Origin: CALCNS01 sp937897315
GTDB lineage: Bacteria > Bacillota > JAAYKD01
Assembly: GCA_036744005.1 (NCBI GenBank)
Contig: DAINOJ010000015.1
Location: 1-57,671, forward strand
DNA: 57,671 bases
Reading direction: 5' to 3'
Shown: positions 1 to 9,068 of the stretch, in pieces
Position numbering within the stretch: position 1 is the first letter of the stretch
Layout of the letters: each line of letters opens with the position of its first letter
Notes under the pieces: model-generated
The model's database searches: none
Told to the model about the DNA's origin: nothing
Seen by the model: the letters and a program-made list of their open reading frames with translations, nothing else
Position numbers and translations under genes: made by a program

Positions 1-415
1 ACGCCAATGGCAGTACCACGGTTACAGTAGAACTCAGCGACGGAGTCGGCGGCACCGTAACTAAGACCTTCACTATTACGGTGAATGCGGTTAACGACAA
101 CCCAAGCTTCACAGCCGGAGCAAATGTAACGGTGAATGAAGATTCTGGCGCACAATCAGTAGCAAACTGGGCCAGCGGAATGTCAGCCGGACCGGTAGAT
201 GAAGCGGGACAAGTCTTAAGCTTCACGGTCACCAATGACAACAACGCCCTCTTCTCAGTGCAACCCAGCATTGATCCTGCAACCGGAACCCTAACCTACA
301 CACCGGCTGCTAACGCCAACGGTAGTACCACGGTTACAGTAGAACTCAGCGACGGAGTCGGCGGTACCGTAACTAAGACCTTCACCATTACAGTGAATGC
401 AGTCAACGATGCTCC
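1..415 (+). repeat. Tandem coding repeat, period 312 bases
   Basis: The sequence beginning at base 1 recurs almost base for base at about 313 (the same run from the NGSTTVTVELSDG codons to VNAVND), a spacing of 312 bases or 104 codons. Differences are mostly synonymous, which suggests recent duplication or gene conversion. More copies probably lie upstream of the window. Confidence 0.85.
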
Positions 416-3278
416 TACTTATACTAAGGGCAATCCATTCACCGTGGGCGTCGGTACTGCTACAGTTTCTGAAGCAGGATGGGCTACTAACATTTCTTCA
501 GGCCCAGCAAATGAATCAAGTCAAAGCATTTGGTTCAATGTAACTACAGATAACGATGCAATCTTTACCGTGTTGCCAGCAGTTGATTCCAACGGAAGAT
601 TAACCTTCACCCCTTCGGCTGTTGTCTCTGGAGTAGCTAGAGTCACTGTAACAGTCTTCGATGATGGCGGTATAGGGTTTGGCGGAATCAACCAGACATC
701 CCACATCATTGACATCACTGTTTTAGGAAATAACGAACTCACTCTCGTAGGTACCATATTTGATGCCTTCGATATGTCGGTGATTTCAGGAGCAACAGTG
801 AAATTATATGATCAAAGCGGTAACTACTTGCGCGAAACTTTGACAACTGTTACCGGGCAGTATCAATTCACGGGAGTATCGGTGGGTTCATACATTGTTG
901 AGGCAGCAAAGAATGGCTTCAATGACAATAGCAGAACGACACCAGTTAATTTTGCGATTGCTAATGAGGGTGTGGTCACACAAAATATCTTATTAGCAGA
1001 TTTCTTGTTAACACTAACCGCTAATCCAACCGTCATTTTAGGAGATGGAAAGGATAGCTCAATTCTAACTTCTATTGTATTGGATCGATTCGGACAACCC
1101 ATAGCTGGCGTGACTCTGAACTATTATGCTTTACGTGGAACATTCAGCTCCATGACGGCAACTACGGATGTAAACGGTCAAGCTGTTGTAACAATAACCT
1201 CAGAGAAATTAACCGGTACCGATGAACTTCGAATCCCTGTCATTGTGTCTGTCAATGACCCCATACGCAAACTATACGGCAGTGATACCATCATTCAATA
1301 TTTCGTTCCAGGTTTTGTTGAAGGTGTTGTTACTGATGGGAATACCATGAAGCCGATATCAGGTGCTACGGTTGTGGTTTCAAAGGATTTTGATGGCGAC
1401 GGAACGATTGATTTTTCGACCACGGTCATTACAGGAATTGATGGGAAATACAAAATACCTGTTCCAAAAGGTAATGTACAGTACGATATCACGATTACAA
1501 AACCAGTTTCAGTTACTGGAGTCGTTGAATATGTCACTTTTAACCAAAAAGTTGCTGTTGGAGACATCACCGGGGCTGGGTTACCCAATGATACATATGC
1601 ACCTGACAACTCTGTATCTGGTATTGTGATCTTCAGGCAACCAAATGGTTCAGCAAGCATTATCAAAGATTTACCTAGCTACGGTTTCTTAGTCGAGGTA
1701 GTTGACGACAACGGGGTGGTGCAAAATTCAACTCTTAATAACATAACTGGTGTCTTCAATGCCGATAAACTGATTGCAGGAAAATCATACCGAATTAACA
1801 TATTGTATGATTTCGGTGGTGGACAGAAAATCATCATAGGAAAGAGTACAGTAACCGTTTCAGCCAATGGTGAAATGAATATCAGCGAAACTCTGATTGA
1901 CCCCTATGGAACAATCACAGATTCGGTAACCGGTGCTATTTTATCGGGTGCTAACGTTGAACTGTATTATGCCAACACCGCTAGAAACTTAGCTGCTGGT
2001 CGTGTGCCGGGTACACTTGTCCCACTGCCTCCTGTTGCTAGTTTCCCACCTGCCAACAATGCCAATCCTCAGTTCTCCGATGCAAACGGGAACTATGCCT
2101 TCATGGTCTTCGCTTACACCGATTACTACATTATGGCAAGTTTGCCTGGTTATAATAACTTTAGAAGCGGAACAATCGGAGTTGATGATGAGATTGTTTT
2201 ATATGACTTTTCTATGGTTAAGATCGTAGTACCAGGTCCAGGTGGTGGAGCAGGAGGAGCAATCATTCCAAAGTACGACTTAGTCTTAACCATGAATTCG
2301 GATAAGGTCGAGGTGCAAGAGAATGCAGTTGTTTGGCTAGCACTAGATGTTTTGAACAAATCAAACGTTATCATGGCGGACTATGAGCTTACATTGCAGC
2401 TTCCTGAAGGAGTTGAAGTCGTAGATAGCGCGGGTGCTATGGTAGACGGTAACAAGCTCATTTGGAAGGGAAAGGATTTAGCGATTGCTGGAAGCGATCA
2501 CAGAATGATTGGTTTAAAGACAAACCCAATCTCCCAAAGTCTATATAATCTTGAGTTTATTGCAGAAGTGACTAGTACGAAACCCTTAACTTTGAAAGAG
2601 GATGATCGAGTCATCTTAGCCATCAAAGTTCTTTCCGATCGTTTTGCTGGAGTTCATACCAGATACGTTATGGGATACCCTGATGGAAGTTTTGGCCCTT
2701 TCCGCAACATAACAAGAGCAGAAGCTGCCGCGTTGTTCGCACGAATATTGGGATTGGACCTTTCTGAGACCATTAGAGTCTACTCAGATCTGCCTACATC
2801 GCATTGGGCGTATGGCTACATTCAAGCAGTGACCAAGATAGGTCTCATGCAAGGGTATCCGGAAGGAACGTTCTTACCAGAAAAGGCTATCACTAGAGCG
2901 GAGTTTGCATCCATGATTGCTCGTTACTATCAAGACAGTGGAGAAAAAAGAGAGACTTTAGTAACATACTTCACTGATATTGAAGATTCATGGGCAAAGG
3001 CAACCATTGAAGAGGCGTACACGCATGGAATTGTCATTGGTTATGAAGATGGTTCATTTAAACCCAATGCTCGAATTCAACGAACCGAAGCAGTCATCAT
3101 GATAAATCGAATGTTGAATCGTGGTCCTTTAACTGGAGCACCGGTCCTGTTTACCGATGTGGATACAAAGGATTGGTACTTCGAAGAAGTGATGGAAGCC
3201 TCGATAACACATGAGTTTGTTCGTGATCCTGACTTGACCGAGAGATATGTTCGTACAATTGATGATGAGTTGAAGTAA
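3..3278 (+). CDS. SLH-domain surface protein with cadherin-like repeats (5' end missing)
   Basis: The frame is open from the first bases, so the start lies upstream of the window; a GTG at 81 is only an internal codon. The N-terminal visible part holds near-identical beta-sandwich repeats of about 104 residues with SDG..GGT and TITVNAVND motifs, as in cadherin-like tandem repeat adhesins. These are followed by carboxypeptidase-regulatory-like/Ig-like modules (about 720-2220) and a Gly-rich linker near 2235-2265. The C-terminus carries three S-layer homology domains (about 2641-2760, 2776-2930, 2965-3125) with the YPDGSFGP, YPEGTFLPE and YEDGSFKPN motifs and ITRAE repeats, plus a trailing FTDVDTKDWY segment. 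SLH domains anchor proteins to pyruvylated secondary wall polymers, so this is very likely an exported cell-surface protein. What it binds is not evident. A bidirectional terminator separates it from ftsH. Confidence 0.9.
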   Translation, partial: ANGSTTVTVELSDGVGGTVTKTFTITVNAVNDNPSFTAGANVTVNEDSGAQSVANWASGMSAGPVDEAGQVLSFTVTNDNNALFSVQPSIDPATGTLTYTPAANANGSTTVTVELSDGVGGTVTKTFTITVNAVNDAPTYTKGNPFTVGVGTATVSEAGWATNISSGPANESSQSIWFNVTTDNDAIFTVLPAVDSNGRLTFTPSAVVSGVARVTVTVFDDGGIGFGGINQTSHIIDITVLGNNELTLVGTIFDAFDMSVISGATVKLYDQSGNYLRETLTTVTGQYQFTGVSVGSYIVEAAKNGFNDNSRTTPVNFAIANEGVVTQNILLADFLLTLTANPTVILGDGKDSSILTSIVLDRFGQPIAGVTLNYYALRGTFSSMTATTDVNGQAVVTITSEKLTGTDELRIPVIVSVNDPIRKLYGSDTIIQYFVPGFVEGVVTDGNTMKPISGATVVVSKDFDGDGTIDFSTTVITGIDGKYKIPVPKGNVQYDITITKPVSVTGVVEYVTFNQKVAVGDITGAGLPNDTYAPDNSVSGIVIFRQPNGSASIIKDLPSYGFLVEVVDDNGVVQNSTLNNITGVFNADKLIAGKSYRINILYDFGGGQKIIIGKSTVTVSANGEMNISETLIDPYGTITDSVTGAILSGANVELYYANTARNLAAGRVPGTLVPLPPVASFPPANNANPQFSDANGNYAFMVFAYTDYYIMASLPGYNNFRSGTIGVDDEIVLYDFSMVKIVVPGPGGGAGGAIIPKYDLVLTMNSDKVEVQENAVVWLALDVLNKSNVIMADYELTLQLPEGVEVVDSAGAMVDGNKLIWKGKDLAIAGSDHRMIGLKTNPISQSLYNLEFIAEVTSTKPLTLKEDDRVILAIKVLSDRFAGVHTRYVMGYPDGSFGPFRNITRAEAAALFARILGLDLSETIRVYSDLPTSHWAYGYIQAVTKIGLMQGYPEGTFLPEKAITRAEFASMIARYYQDSGEKRETLVTYFTDIEDSWAKATIEEAYTHGIVIGYEDGSFKPNARIQRTEAVIMINRMLNRGPLTGAPVLFTDVDTKDWYFEEVMEASITHEFVRDPDLTERYVRTIDDELK

Positions 3279-3282
3279 AACA

Positions 3283-3316
3283 AAACGGCCTGTGCATAGA
3301 TTTGCACAGGCCGTTT
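3283..3316. terminator. Bidirectional terminator between the SLH gene and ftsH
   Basis: A 14-bp perfect stem (3283-3296 with 3303-3316) with a 6-base loop lies between the converging genes. T-containing tracts follow on both strands. Confidence 0.85.
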
Positions 3317-3352
3317 GTTTGAATGGAGTTATTGTCATATGTCTGCTTTTAC

Positions 3353-5191
3353 TTATTCTTTGTCATCCTCAATTCCCATCATATCCAAGAACTGCTTGCC
3401 GGTAATGGTTTCCTTTTCCAAGAGATAATCGGTAAGTTGAATCAGCTTTTCTTTGTGCTCTTTGAGAATATTTCTGGCATTGTCCTGACAACTACGAATG
3501 ATTTGCTTTACTTCTTCATCCACTGCAGAAGCGGTTTCACCGGAACAGGCCATGGAGGTGTCTCCACCCAAGTAGGGGTTGTTCATGGTTTCTAGTGCCA
3601 TCATGCCAAAGTTGTCACTCATGCCCATGCGGGTGACCATGGCGCGTGCCAAACGAGTGGCTTGTTCAATATCGTTGGCAGCCCCGGAGGTGACTTCGTT
3701 AAACATCACTTCTTCGGCAGCACGACCGCCGGTCAATACGGTGATTCGGGATAAGGCATCGGTGCGGCTCATGAGTACCCGTTCTTCTTCGGGTAACTGC
3801 ATGGTATATCCCAATGCACCGGAGGTTCGGGGAACAATGGTAATCTTGTGCACGAGCTGTTCCTTATCGGCAAAAGCAGCCACTATGGCATGGCCAATTT
3901 CATGTGTAGCAATAATCTTCTTCTCTTTGGGAGAAATGACCGCATTTTTGCGTTGCTCACCGGCTAAGGTGGTTTCTACGGCTTCATCCAAGTCGGCTTG
4001 GGTAACCAACTTGCGGTCGTTTCGCACCGCACGTAACGCTGCTTCGTTTATAATATTGGCCAAATCCGCACCGGATGCCCCGGGAGTGGAACGAGCGAGA
4101 GAAGACAAATCGATTTCGCTTTCTGTTTTGATCCCGCGTAAGTGTACTTTCAATATGGCTTCTCGTCCTTTTAAATCGGGTAATTCAACGGGTATGCGAC
4201 GGTCAAAACGACCGGGACGTAGCAGGGCTTTATCTAAGATTTCAGGACGGTTGGTCGCAGCCAAAATGATAACACCCTTGGAACTGTCGAACCCATCCAT
4301 TTCCGAAAGCAGTTGGTTCAGTGTTTGCTCTCGCTCGTCATTTCCGCCAAAACCCATGCTGTCGCGGCGTTTGCCAATGGTATCGATTTCGTCGATGAAC
4401 ACAATGCACGGTGCTTTTTCCTGGGCTTGTTTAAACAAGTCACGCACACGGGCGGCACCCATACCGACGAACATTTCTACAAATTCACTACCGGTAATCG
4501 AGAAGAAGGGAACCCCGGCTTCTCCTGCAACGGCTTTGGCAATGAGTGTTTTACCGGTTCCGGGAGGTCCGACCAGCAATACTCCCTTTGGCACTCTCGC
4601 ACCCACACTGCTGTATTTTAGGGGGTTGTGCAAAAAGTCTACGACTTCGCATAGAGAATCCTTGGCTTCGTCTTGACCTGCCACGTCTTCAAAGGTTTTA
4701 CCGGTTTGTGCTTCCACGTAGATTTTGGCATTGCTCTTGCCAAAGGACATGGCCCCGCCACCCATCCGCTTGGTCATCTGTTTGGAAAGGAATTGTCCTA
4801 GAGCCACAAAGATGGCAATGGGAAGCACCCAGGTGACAATGAACTCCAAGATGGGGGAGACTTCTTCTGGGATTTCACTGTAGAACTTTATGGACTTATT
4901 GGCACTTAAGCGCTCGACCAAACCGGGGTCGTAAATATATCCGGTCTCATACAAGGGTTTTTTGCCGCTGGCGTCTTCAATGCCTTCCATGTAGATACGG
5001 GTTTCTTCTAAGACAACCGTCGAAAGTTTGCCTTCATCCACCATAGTGAGGAAGGTACTATACTCTATGGTGGTAATTTGTTGGCGCATCATGTAGGGCA
5101 TGACAAGCAAGTTAAAGACAAACATAGCCAGCAGCACAATGGAATAATAAAACATTAAGGGGCGTTTTGGTTTTGGTAAAGGGGATTTCAT
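3353..5191 (-). CDS. ftsH: ATP-dependent zinc metalloprotease FtsH
   Basis: Membrane-anchored AAA+ protease that degrades membrane and short-lived cytoplasmic proteins. Numbered from the chosen start, there is a membrane segment at about residues 13-33, an extracytoplasmic part, a second membrane segment at about 115-135, Walker A GPPGTGKT at 208-215, Walker B IVFIDEID, the second region of homology ending in RPGRFDRR, and the zinc site HEIGH at about 430-434. The usual family motif is HEAGH; the A-to-I change leaves both His and the Glu in place. An upstream in-frame start at 5230 adds 13 residues, but AAAGGATT lies about 9 bases before the ATG at 5191, so 612 residues are preferred. Full length for the family; single gene, convergent with the SLH gene. 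Confidence 0.95.
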   Translation of the reverse strand: MKSPLPKPKRPLMFYYSIVLLAMFVFNLLVMPYMMRQQITTIEYSTFLTMVDEGKLSTVVLEETRIYMEGIEDASGKKPLYETGYIYDPGLVERLSANKSIKFYSEIPEEVSPILEFIVTWVLPIAIFVALGQFLSKQMTKRMGGGAMSFGKSNAKIYVEAQTGKTFEDVAGQDEAKDSLCEVVDFLHNPLKYSSVGARVPKGVLLVGPPGTGKTLIAKAVAGEAGVPFFSITGSEFVEMFVGMGAARVRDLFKQAQEKAPCIVFIDEIDTIGKRRDSMGFGGNDEREQTLNQLLSEMDGFDSSKGVIILAATNRPEILDKALLRPGRFDRRIPVELPDLKGREAILKVHLRGIKTESEIDLSSLARSTPGASGADLANIINEAALRAVRNDRKLVTQADLDEAVETTLAGEQRKNAVISPKEKKIIATHEIGHAIVAAFADKEQLVHKITIVPRTSGALGYTMQLPEEERVLMSRTDALSRITVLTGGRAAEEVMFNEVTSGAANDIEQATRLARAMVTRMGMSDNFGMMALETMNNPYLGGDTSMACSGETASAVDEEVKQIIRSCQDNARNILKEHKEKLIQLTDYLLEKETITGKQFLDMMGIEDDKE

Positions 5192-5398
5192 ATGCATAAT
5201 CCTTTCAAATGGAATGTGTTGTATGGTCAAAAAATATATAAAACTAAATTCGCTACCGACTTTGACTTTCCCTGCTCATAATATGGTAAGAAACTGTGTA
5301 GAATTTATGAAGAAATCATGCAGGAAAGTACATCTCTGTCACGAATTTTTTAATGTTACAATGGATTACAACCTTATCATATAGAAAGTAGGATCAAG

Positions 5399-7084
5399 AT
5401 GAAACAAGACAAGAAGTCATGGGTCAATCCCACCAGTAAACCCGAACCGAGGGAGCGGTCACGCACCTTTTCTACCATGACGCCAAGCGAAGAGAAGAAG
5501 CCCACCAGTACCTACCGATCCGGCAAACCCGGAGAGAAGAAAACGTGGGACGAAAAGAAACCTTTCGAAAAGAAGACTTTTGAAAAGAGAACCTGGTCTG
5601 ACAAACCTCGTCAAGAGAACGATGCGCCTAAAAAACCCGAATTTGCTCGAAAATGGGATGGACAACCTCAAGAAGGCAGAGCAGTAGAGAGAAAACCGTT
5701 CGAGAAAAAGATCTGGACCGTGGTGAAGCCACGCGTAAGCTATCCGGTACGGGTGCAGCCCAAGAAAAAAATCAAAGAAGCATCTAAAATGCCTGCAGTG
5801 CCTATGGTAGAAGAGGCGAAAGCCATGCCCGATAAAACCGATTGGCAAGATGTGGCGCACTGGTACAACACCTTGGTGGGGGTTGGTGGTAGTGAATATC
5901 ACCAAAAAGTGCTTTTACCGGGTGTAGAGCGCATGCTGAAAGAAAAAAATCGCAATTTCTCGGACATGAAGATTCTAGATTTGGCTTGTGGTCAAGGTGT
6001 TTTATGTCGCCGTTTGGCCATGGCCGGTGCCAGTGTGACCGGTGTGGATTTGGCAGAAGACTTATTGGCTGCAGCGAAAACCTACACCAAGGAAGGGCAG
6101 AAACGTCCCATATATATGAAGGGCGATGCCACCAATTTGGTGGATGAAATGGGGAACTTGCGTCACGGTCTTCAAGCAGAAACCTACGATGCGGTGACCT
6201 TGGTGCTATCCATTCAAAATATGAACCCGATTACCGGTGTATGGCAGGGCGTGCAAAAGTTATTGAAACCAGACGGCGTGTTAATACTGGTCATGATGCA
6301 TCCTTGCTTCCGCATTCCACAACGCAGCGACTGGCTCTGGCAACAAAGAGACTTCCGTCAGAATCGCATTCTCTGGCGTTATTTAAGTAGCGAAGATATT
6401 CGCATTGCTGCACATCCGGGCAAAGAAGCGATTGGCGAGGAAAGCCCTGCCACCATTCATTTCCACCGACCCTTGCAGGCCTATATGAATACCCTTGGCA
6501 ATGCTGGTTTGTTGGTGGAGCATTGTGAAGAATGGGTCAGCCACAAAAAAGAACAACAAGGACCTAAAAAAGAAGCCATGGACTTGGCTCGCCAAGAATT
6601 CCCCATGTTTTTGGCATTGCGGTGCCGAAAAGTGGTTGCTGGAGACACTCCAGCTTCTCAGGAAGAACGTCTGGAGTGTTCCATACCGCAAAGTGGCAAC
6701 CTCTTAGCCAATGGCATTGATGTGGTTTCGGTTGCTCGAGTGGAAACCGCCTTACAAAGATTGGGTGAAGCATATGTGAAGCAAATGCTCACAGAAAAAG
6801 AATGGCAATATTGGCAGGAACAGGGCTATGGGTTATCGGCCGAACGCTTAGCAGGTCGGTGGGCGGCCAAAGAAGCTGTGGTAAAAGCATTGGGAACCGG
6901 TTTCATGAATGGAGTGACGTGGAAGAACGTAGAAATCCTTCATGATGAACAAGGAGCACCTCAGGTGCATTTGTACGGGGACGCAGCCAAAATAGCCACT
7001 GACAAAGGAATTTTGCACTGGTTGGTGAGTATTAGTCACGAAAAACAAACAGCCATGGCATTGGTACAGGCATTAAGCCACTAA
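5399..7084 (+). CDS. acpS: Fusion: Lys-rich tail, SAM methyltransferase, holo-ACP synthase
   Basis: One uninterrupted frame of 561 residues with three parts. Residues 1-130 are low-complexity and basic, with repeated KKPFEKKTFEKRTW-like units, probably disordered. Residues about 145-410 form a class I SAM-dependent methyltransferase with motif I ILDLACGQG at 192-200 and the acidic TGVDLAED strand end. Residues about 437-561 are a complete AcpS: GIDVVSVARVE at the start, then RWAAKEAVVKALG near 485-497, and a C-terminal SISHEKQTAMA strand. AcpS transfers 4'-phosphopantetheine from CoA to acyl carrier protein and is normally a free protein of about 120 residues. alr follows 12 bases later, the usual acpS-alr neighbourhood. 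The methyltransferase substrate is unknown. No frameshift is needed to explain the fusion, but sequencing error at the junction cannot be excluded. Confidence 0.85.
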   Translation: MKQDKKSWVNPTSKPEPRERSRTFSTMTPSEEKKPTSTYRSGKPGEKKTWDEKKPFEKKTFEKRTWSDKPRQENDAPKKPEFARKWDGQPQEGRAVERKPFEKKIWTVVKPRVSYPVRVQPKKKIKEASKMPAVPMVEEAKAMPDKTDWQDVAHWYNTLVGVGGSEYHQKVLLPGVERMLKEKNRNFSDMKILDLACGQGVLCRRLAMAGASVTGVDLAEDLLAAAKTYTKEGQKRPIYMKGDATNLVDEMGNLRHGLQAETYDAVTLVLSIQNMNPITGVWQGVQKLLKPDGVLILVMMHPCFRIPQRSDWLWQQRDFRQNRILWRYLSSEDIRIAAHPGKEAIGEESPATIHFHRPLQAYMNTLGNAGLLVEHCEEWVSHKKEQQGPKKEAMDLARQEFPMFLALRCRKVVAGDTPASQEERLECSIPQSGNLLANGIDVVSVARVETALQRLGEAYVKQMLTEKEWQYWQEQGYGLSAERLAGRWAAKEAVVKALGTGFMNGVTWKNVEILHDEQGAPQVHLYGDAAKIATDKGILHWLVSISHEKQTAMALVQALSH

Positions 7085-7096
7085 GGAGCGATCAGC

Positions 7097-8215
7097 ATGA
7101 GACCCACCTGGGCAGAAGTGAATTTACAAGCGGTTGATGAGAATGTACGAAACATGAAAGCGTACTTGCCGAAAGGCGTACGCTTAAATGCCGTGATCAA
7201 AGCAGATGCCTATGGGCACGGAGCACAGCAAATTGCGCATACTGCACTGACAGCCGGAGTGGATTCCTTAAGTGTTGCTACCTTAGAAGAAGCGATTGAT
7301 TTGCGCAGAGGCGGCATCTGGGGTCCCATACTGGTCTTAGGATATACAGCTGCCGATGCGGCTTGGCAGGTTGCTCGCAGCGACATCACCGCAACCGTCT
7401 TCACAAAAGACGTTGCTGACGCGTTGCAAGAAGCCGCTCAGGCAGCGGGTAAACGGTTGAAGGTTCATTTAAAGCTCGATACCGGTATGAGCCGCATCGG
7501 TGTAGAGGGTACCGACGAAGATGTGGTGTTTGCTCGACAGTTGAGTGAATACCCCAATTTAGAACTGGAGGGATTGTTCAGTCATTTTAGCATGGCAGAA
7601 GTGGCAGACCCCGAGCCGGCATTAGAGCAGCTTCGGAGGTTTCAATCCTTTTCTGCGAGGGTGAAGGAAGCCGGTGTTTCCATTCCCATTTTGCACATGG
7701 CCAATACGGCAGCGATTTTTCGCTTTCCGCAAAGCTATTACAACATGGTTCGCTTAGGAGTGGGCTTATATGGCTCTTCACCTACCTCACTCATTCCGGC
7801 ACCCATTCCCTTGCGCCCGGTGATGACCCTTAAAACCAAAGTCGTCATGTTAAAGAAGATCAAGCAGGGCACCCGCGTAGGGTACGATGGCACATGGACC
7901 GCCAGTCAAGACTCCATATTGGGCACCTTACCCATTGGGTATGCCGATGGCATGAGTCGAAGTTATAGCAACCGTGCCCATGTATGTGTGCGAGGTACAC
8001 TGGTGCCCATTGTGGGCCGAGTGTGCATGGACCAAGCGATGATCGATTTAACATCGGTTCCTCAAGCGCAGGTGGGCGACGAAGTCATCATTTTTGGTGA
8101 TTCTCAACCGATACGCACCACGTTGATGCTGGCAGATGAGATTGGGGAGATCCCTCACCAAATTACAGCCTGTGTTTCCAAACGAGTTCCTCGCTTTTAT
8201 AACGATCGTAGTTAG
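7097..8215 (+). CDS. alr: Alanine racemase
   Basis: PLP-dependent interconversion of L- and D-alanine for peptidoglycan. The PLP lysine is in AVIKADAYGHG near residue 35, and the second catalytic base Tyr is in VGYDGTW near residue 257, followed by PIGYADG and CMDQAMIDL, all family hallmarks. The 372-residue length is standard. AAGGAGCG precedes the ATG, and the gene starts 12 bases after the AcpS fusion, so the two are co-transcribed. A terminator follows. Confidence 0.96.
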   Translation: MRPTWAEVNLQAVDENVRNMKAYLPKGVRLNAVIKADAYGHGAQQIAHTALTAGVDSLSVATLEEAIDLRRGGIWGPILVLGYTAADAAWQVARSDITATVFTKDVADALQEAAQAAGKRLKVHLKLDTGMSRIGVEGTDEDVVFARQLSEYPNLELEGLFSHFSMAEVADPEPALEQLRRFQSFSARVKEAGVSIPILHMANTAAIFRFPQSYYNMVRLGVGLYGSSPTSLIPAPIPLRPVMTLKTKVVMLKKIKQGTRVGYDGTWTASQDSILGTLPIGYADGMSRSYSNRAHVCVRGTLVPIVGRVCMDQAMIDLTSVPQAQVGDEVIIFGDSQPIRTTLMLADEIGEIPHQITACVSKRVPRFYNDRS

Positions 8216-8218
8216 CGC

Positions 8219-8251
8219 AAAGACCGTCTTCTCTTAGGGGAAACGGTCTTT
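8219..8251 (+). terminator. Terminator after alr
   Basis: Stem AAAGACCGT (8219-8227) pairs with ACGGTCTTT (8243-8251) and runs into a T tract. Confidence 0.85.
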
Positions 8252-8360
8252 TTTTGTTACTCTTTAGCCAAACGAAAGAAAAGAAGGATTTTATTCGATT
8301 ACAGCGTAATTAAAGAGTGAAAAAGGAGTAGATACTCCTAATTTGAAGGAGGATTTTAAA

Positions 8361-9068
8361 ATGAAGAAACCCTTAATTGCTGTGACCCAAAACTGGAATG
8401 AAACCGAATTTCAGTATAACATTGCCCGAACTTATGTAGAAGCGGTAAAAAAAGCCGGCGGCATTCCCGTCTTGCTCACCTTCATAGACGATAAAGATCT
8501 CGATCAGCTGGTAAAGCGGTTTGATGGTTTCATTTTCACCGGTGGTCCCGACATGGAACCCGCTTATTTTGGAGAAGAACCGGTGCAGAACTTAGGCACG
8601 ATTACTCCTTCCCGCGATCATTTTGAAGTACAATTGGCCAAGGCCGTCATGAAATCGGGCAAACCGATTTTAGGCATTTGTCGAGGTGCCCAATTACTAA
8701 ACGTGGTTTGCGGTGGAACCCTAATTCAAGATTTACCTAGCCAACATAAAGTCGATAACCTCATTAAACACGTACAATCTGCCCCCAGATGGCATGCCTC
8801 TCACTCTGTGGAATTAATGCCCGGCACCAAATTAGCGGAATGTTTCCCCGGGGAGACCCACATTCGTGTGAACTCGTATCATCATCAAGCCATTAAAGAC
8901 TTAGCTCCCAATTGGGTTATCACAGCCAAAGCACCCGATGGCGTTATTGAGGCGGCAGAAGCCACCGATTACCCGTTCTTAATGACGGTGCAATGGCATC
9001 CGGAAACCTTCTTTGATTACACCAACTTCGATGCCCTCTTCAAAAAGTTCATCAAAGTCTGCAAATAA
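8361..9068 (+). CDS. Class I amidotransferase-like hydrolase (peptidase C26, PuuD-like)
   Basis: Related to gamma-glutamyl-gamma-aminobutyrate hydrolases, which release glutamate from gamma-glutamyl amides. The nucleophile elbow GICRGAQLLN and the C-terminal VQWHPE motif give the Cys-His-Glu triad; FTGGPD is the oxyanion region. AAGGAGG at 8346-8352 fits the ATG at 8361 (235 residues) rather than the upstream codon at 8343. It is first of three genes: the next ATG follows its stop codon directly. The three encode enzymes that cut amide or peptide bonds, which suggests catabolism of gamma-glutamyl compounds or small peptides; the substrate is inferred, not shown. Confidence 0.85.
   Translation: MKKPLIAVTQNWNETEFQYNIARTYVEAVKKAGGIPVLLTFIDDKDLDQLVKRFDGFIFTGGPDMEPAYFGEEPVQNLGTITPSRDHFEVQLAKAVMKSGKPILGICRGAQLLNVVCGGTLIQDLPSQHKVDNLIKHVQSAPRWHASHSVELMPGTKLAECFPGETHIRVNSYHHQAIKDLAPNWVITAKAPDGVIEAAEATDYPFLMTVQWHPETFFDYTNFDALFKKFIKVCK

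Noticed and set aside
1..415. Repeats at the window start as a CRISPR array
   Set aside because: The repeat is a 312-base coding unit in frame; no short regular repeats with spacers occur anywhere in the window.
3579..4676. Long plus-strand open frame opposite ftsH
   Set aside because: It mirrors ftsH codon periodicity, has no binding site and no recognisable domain.
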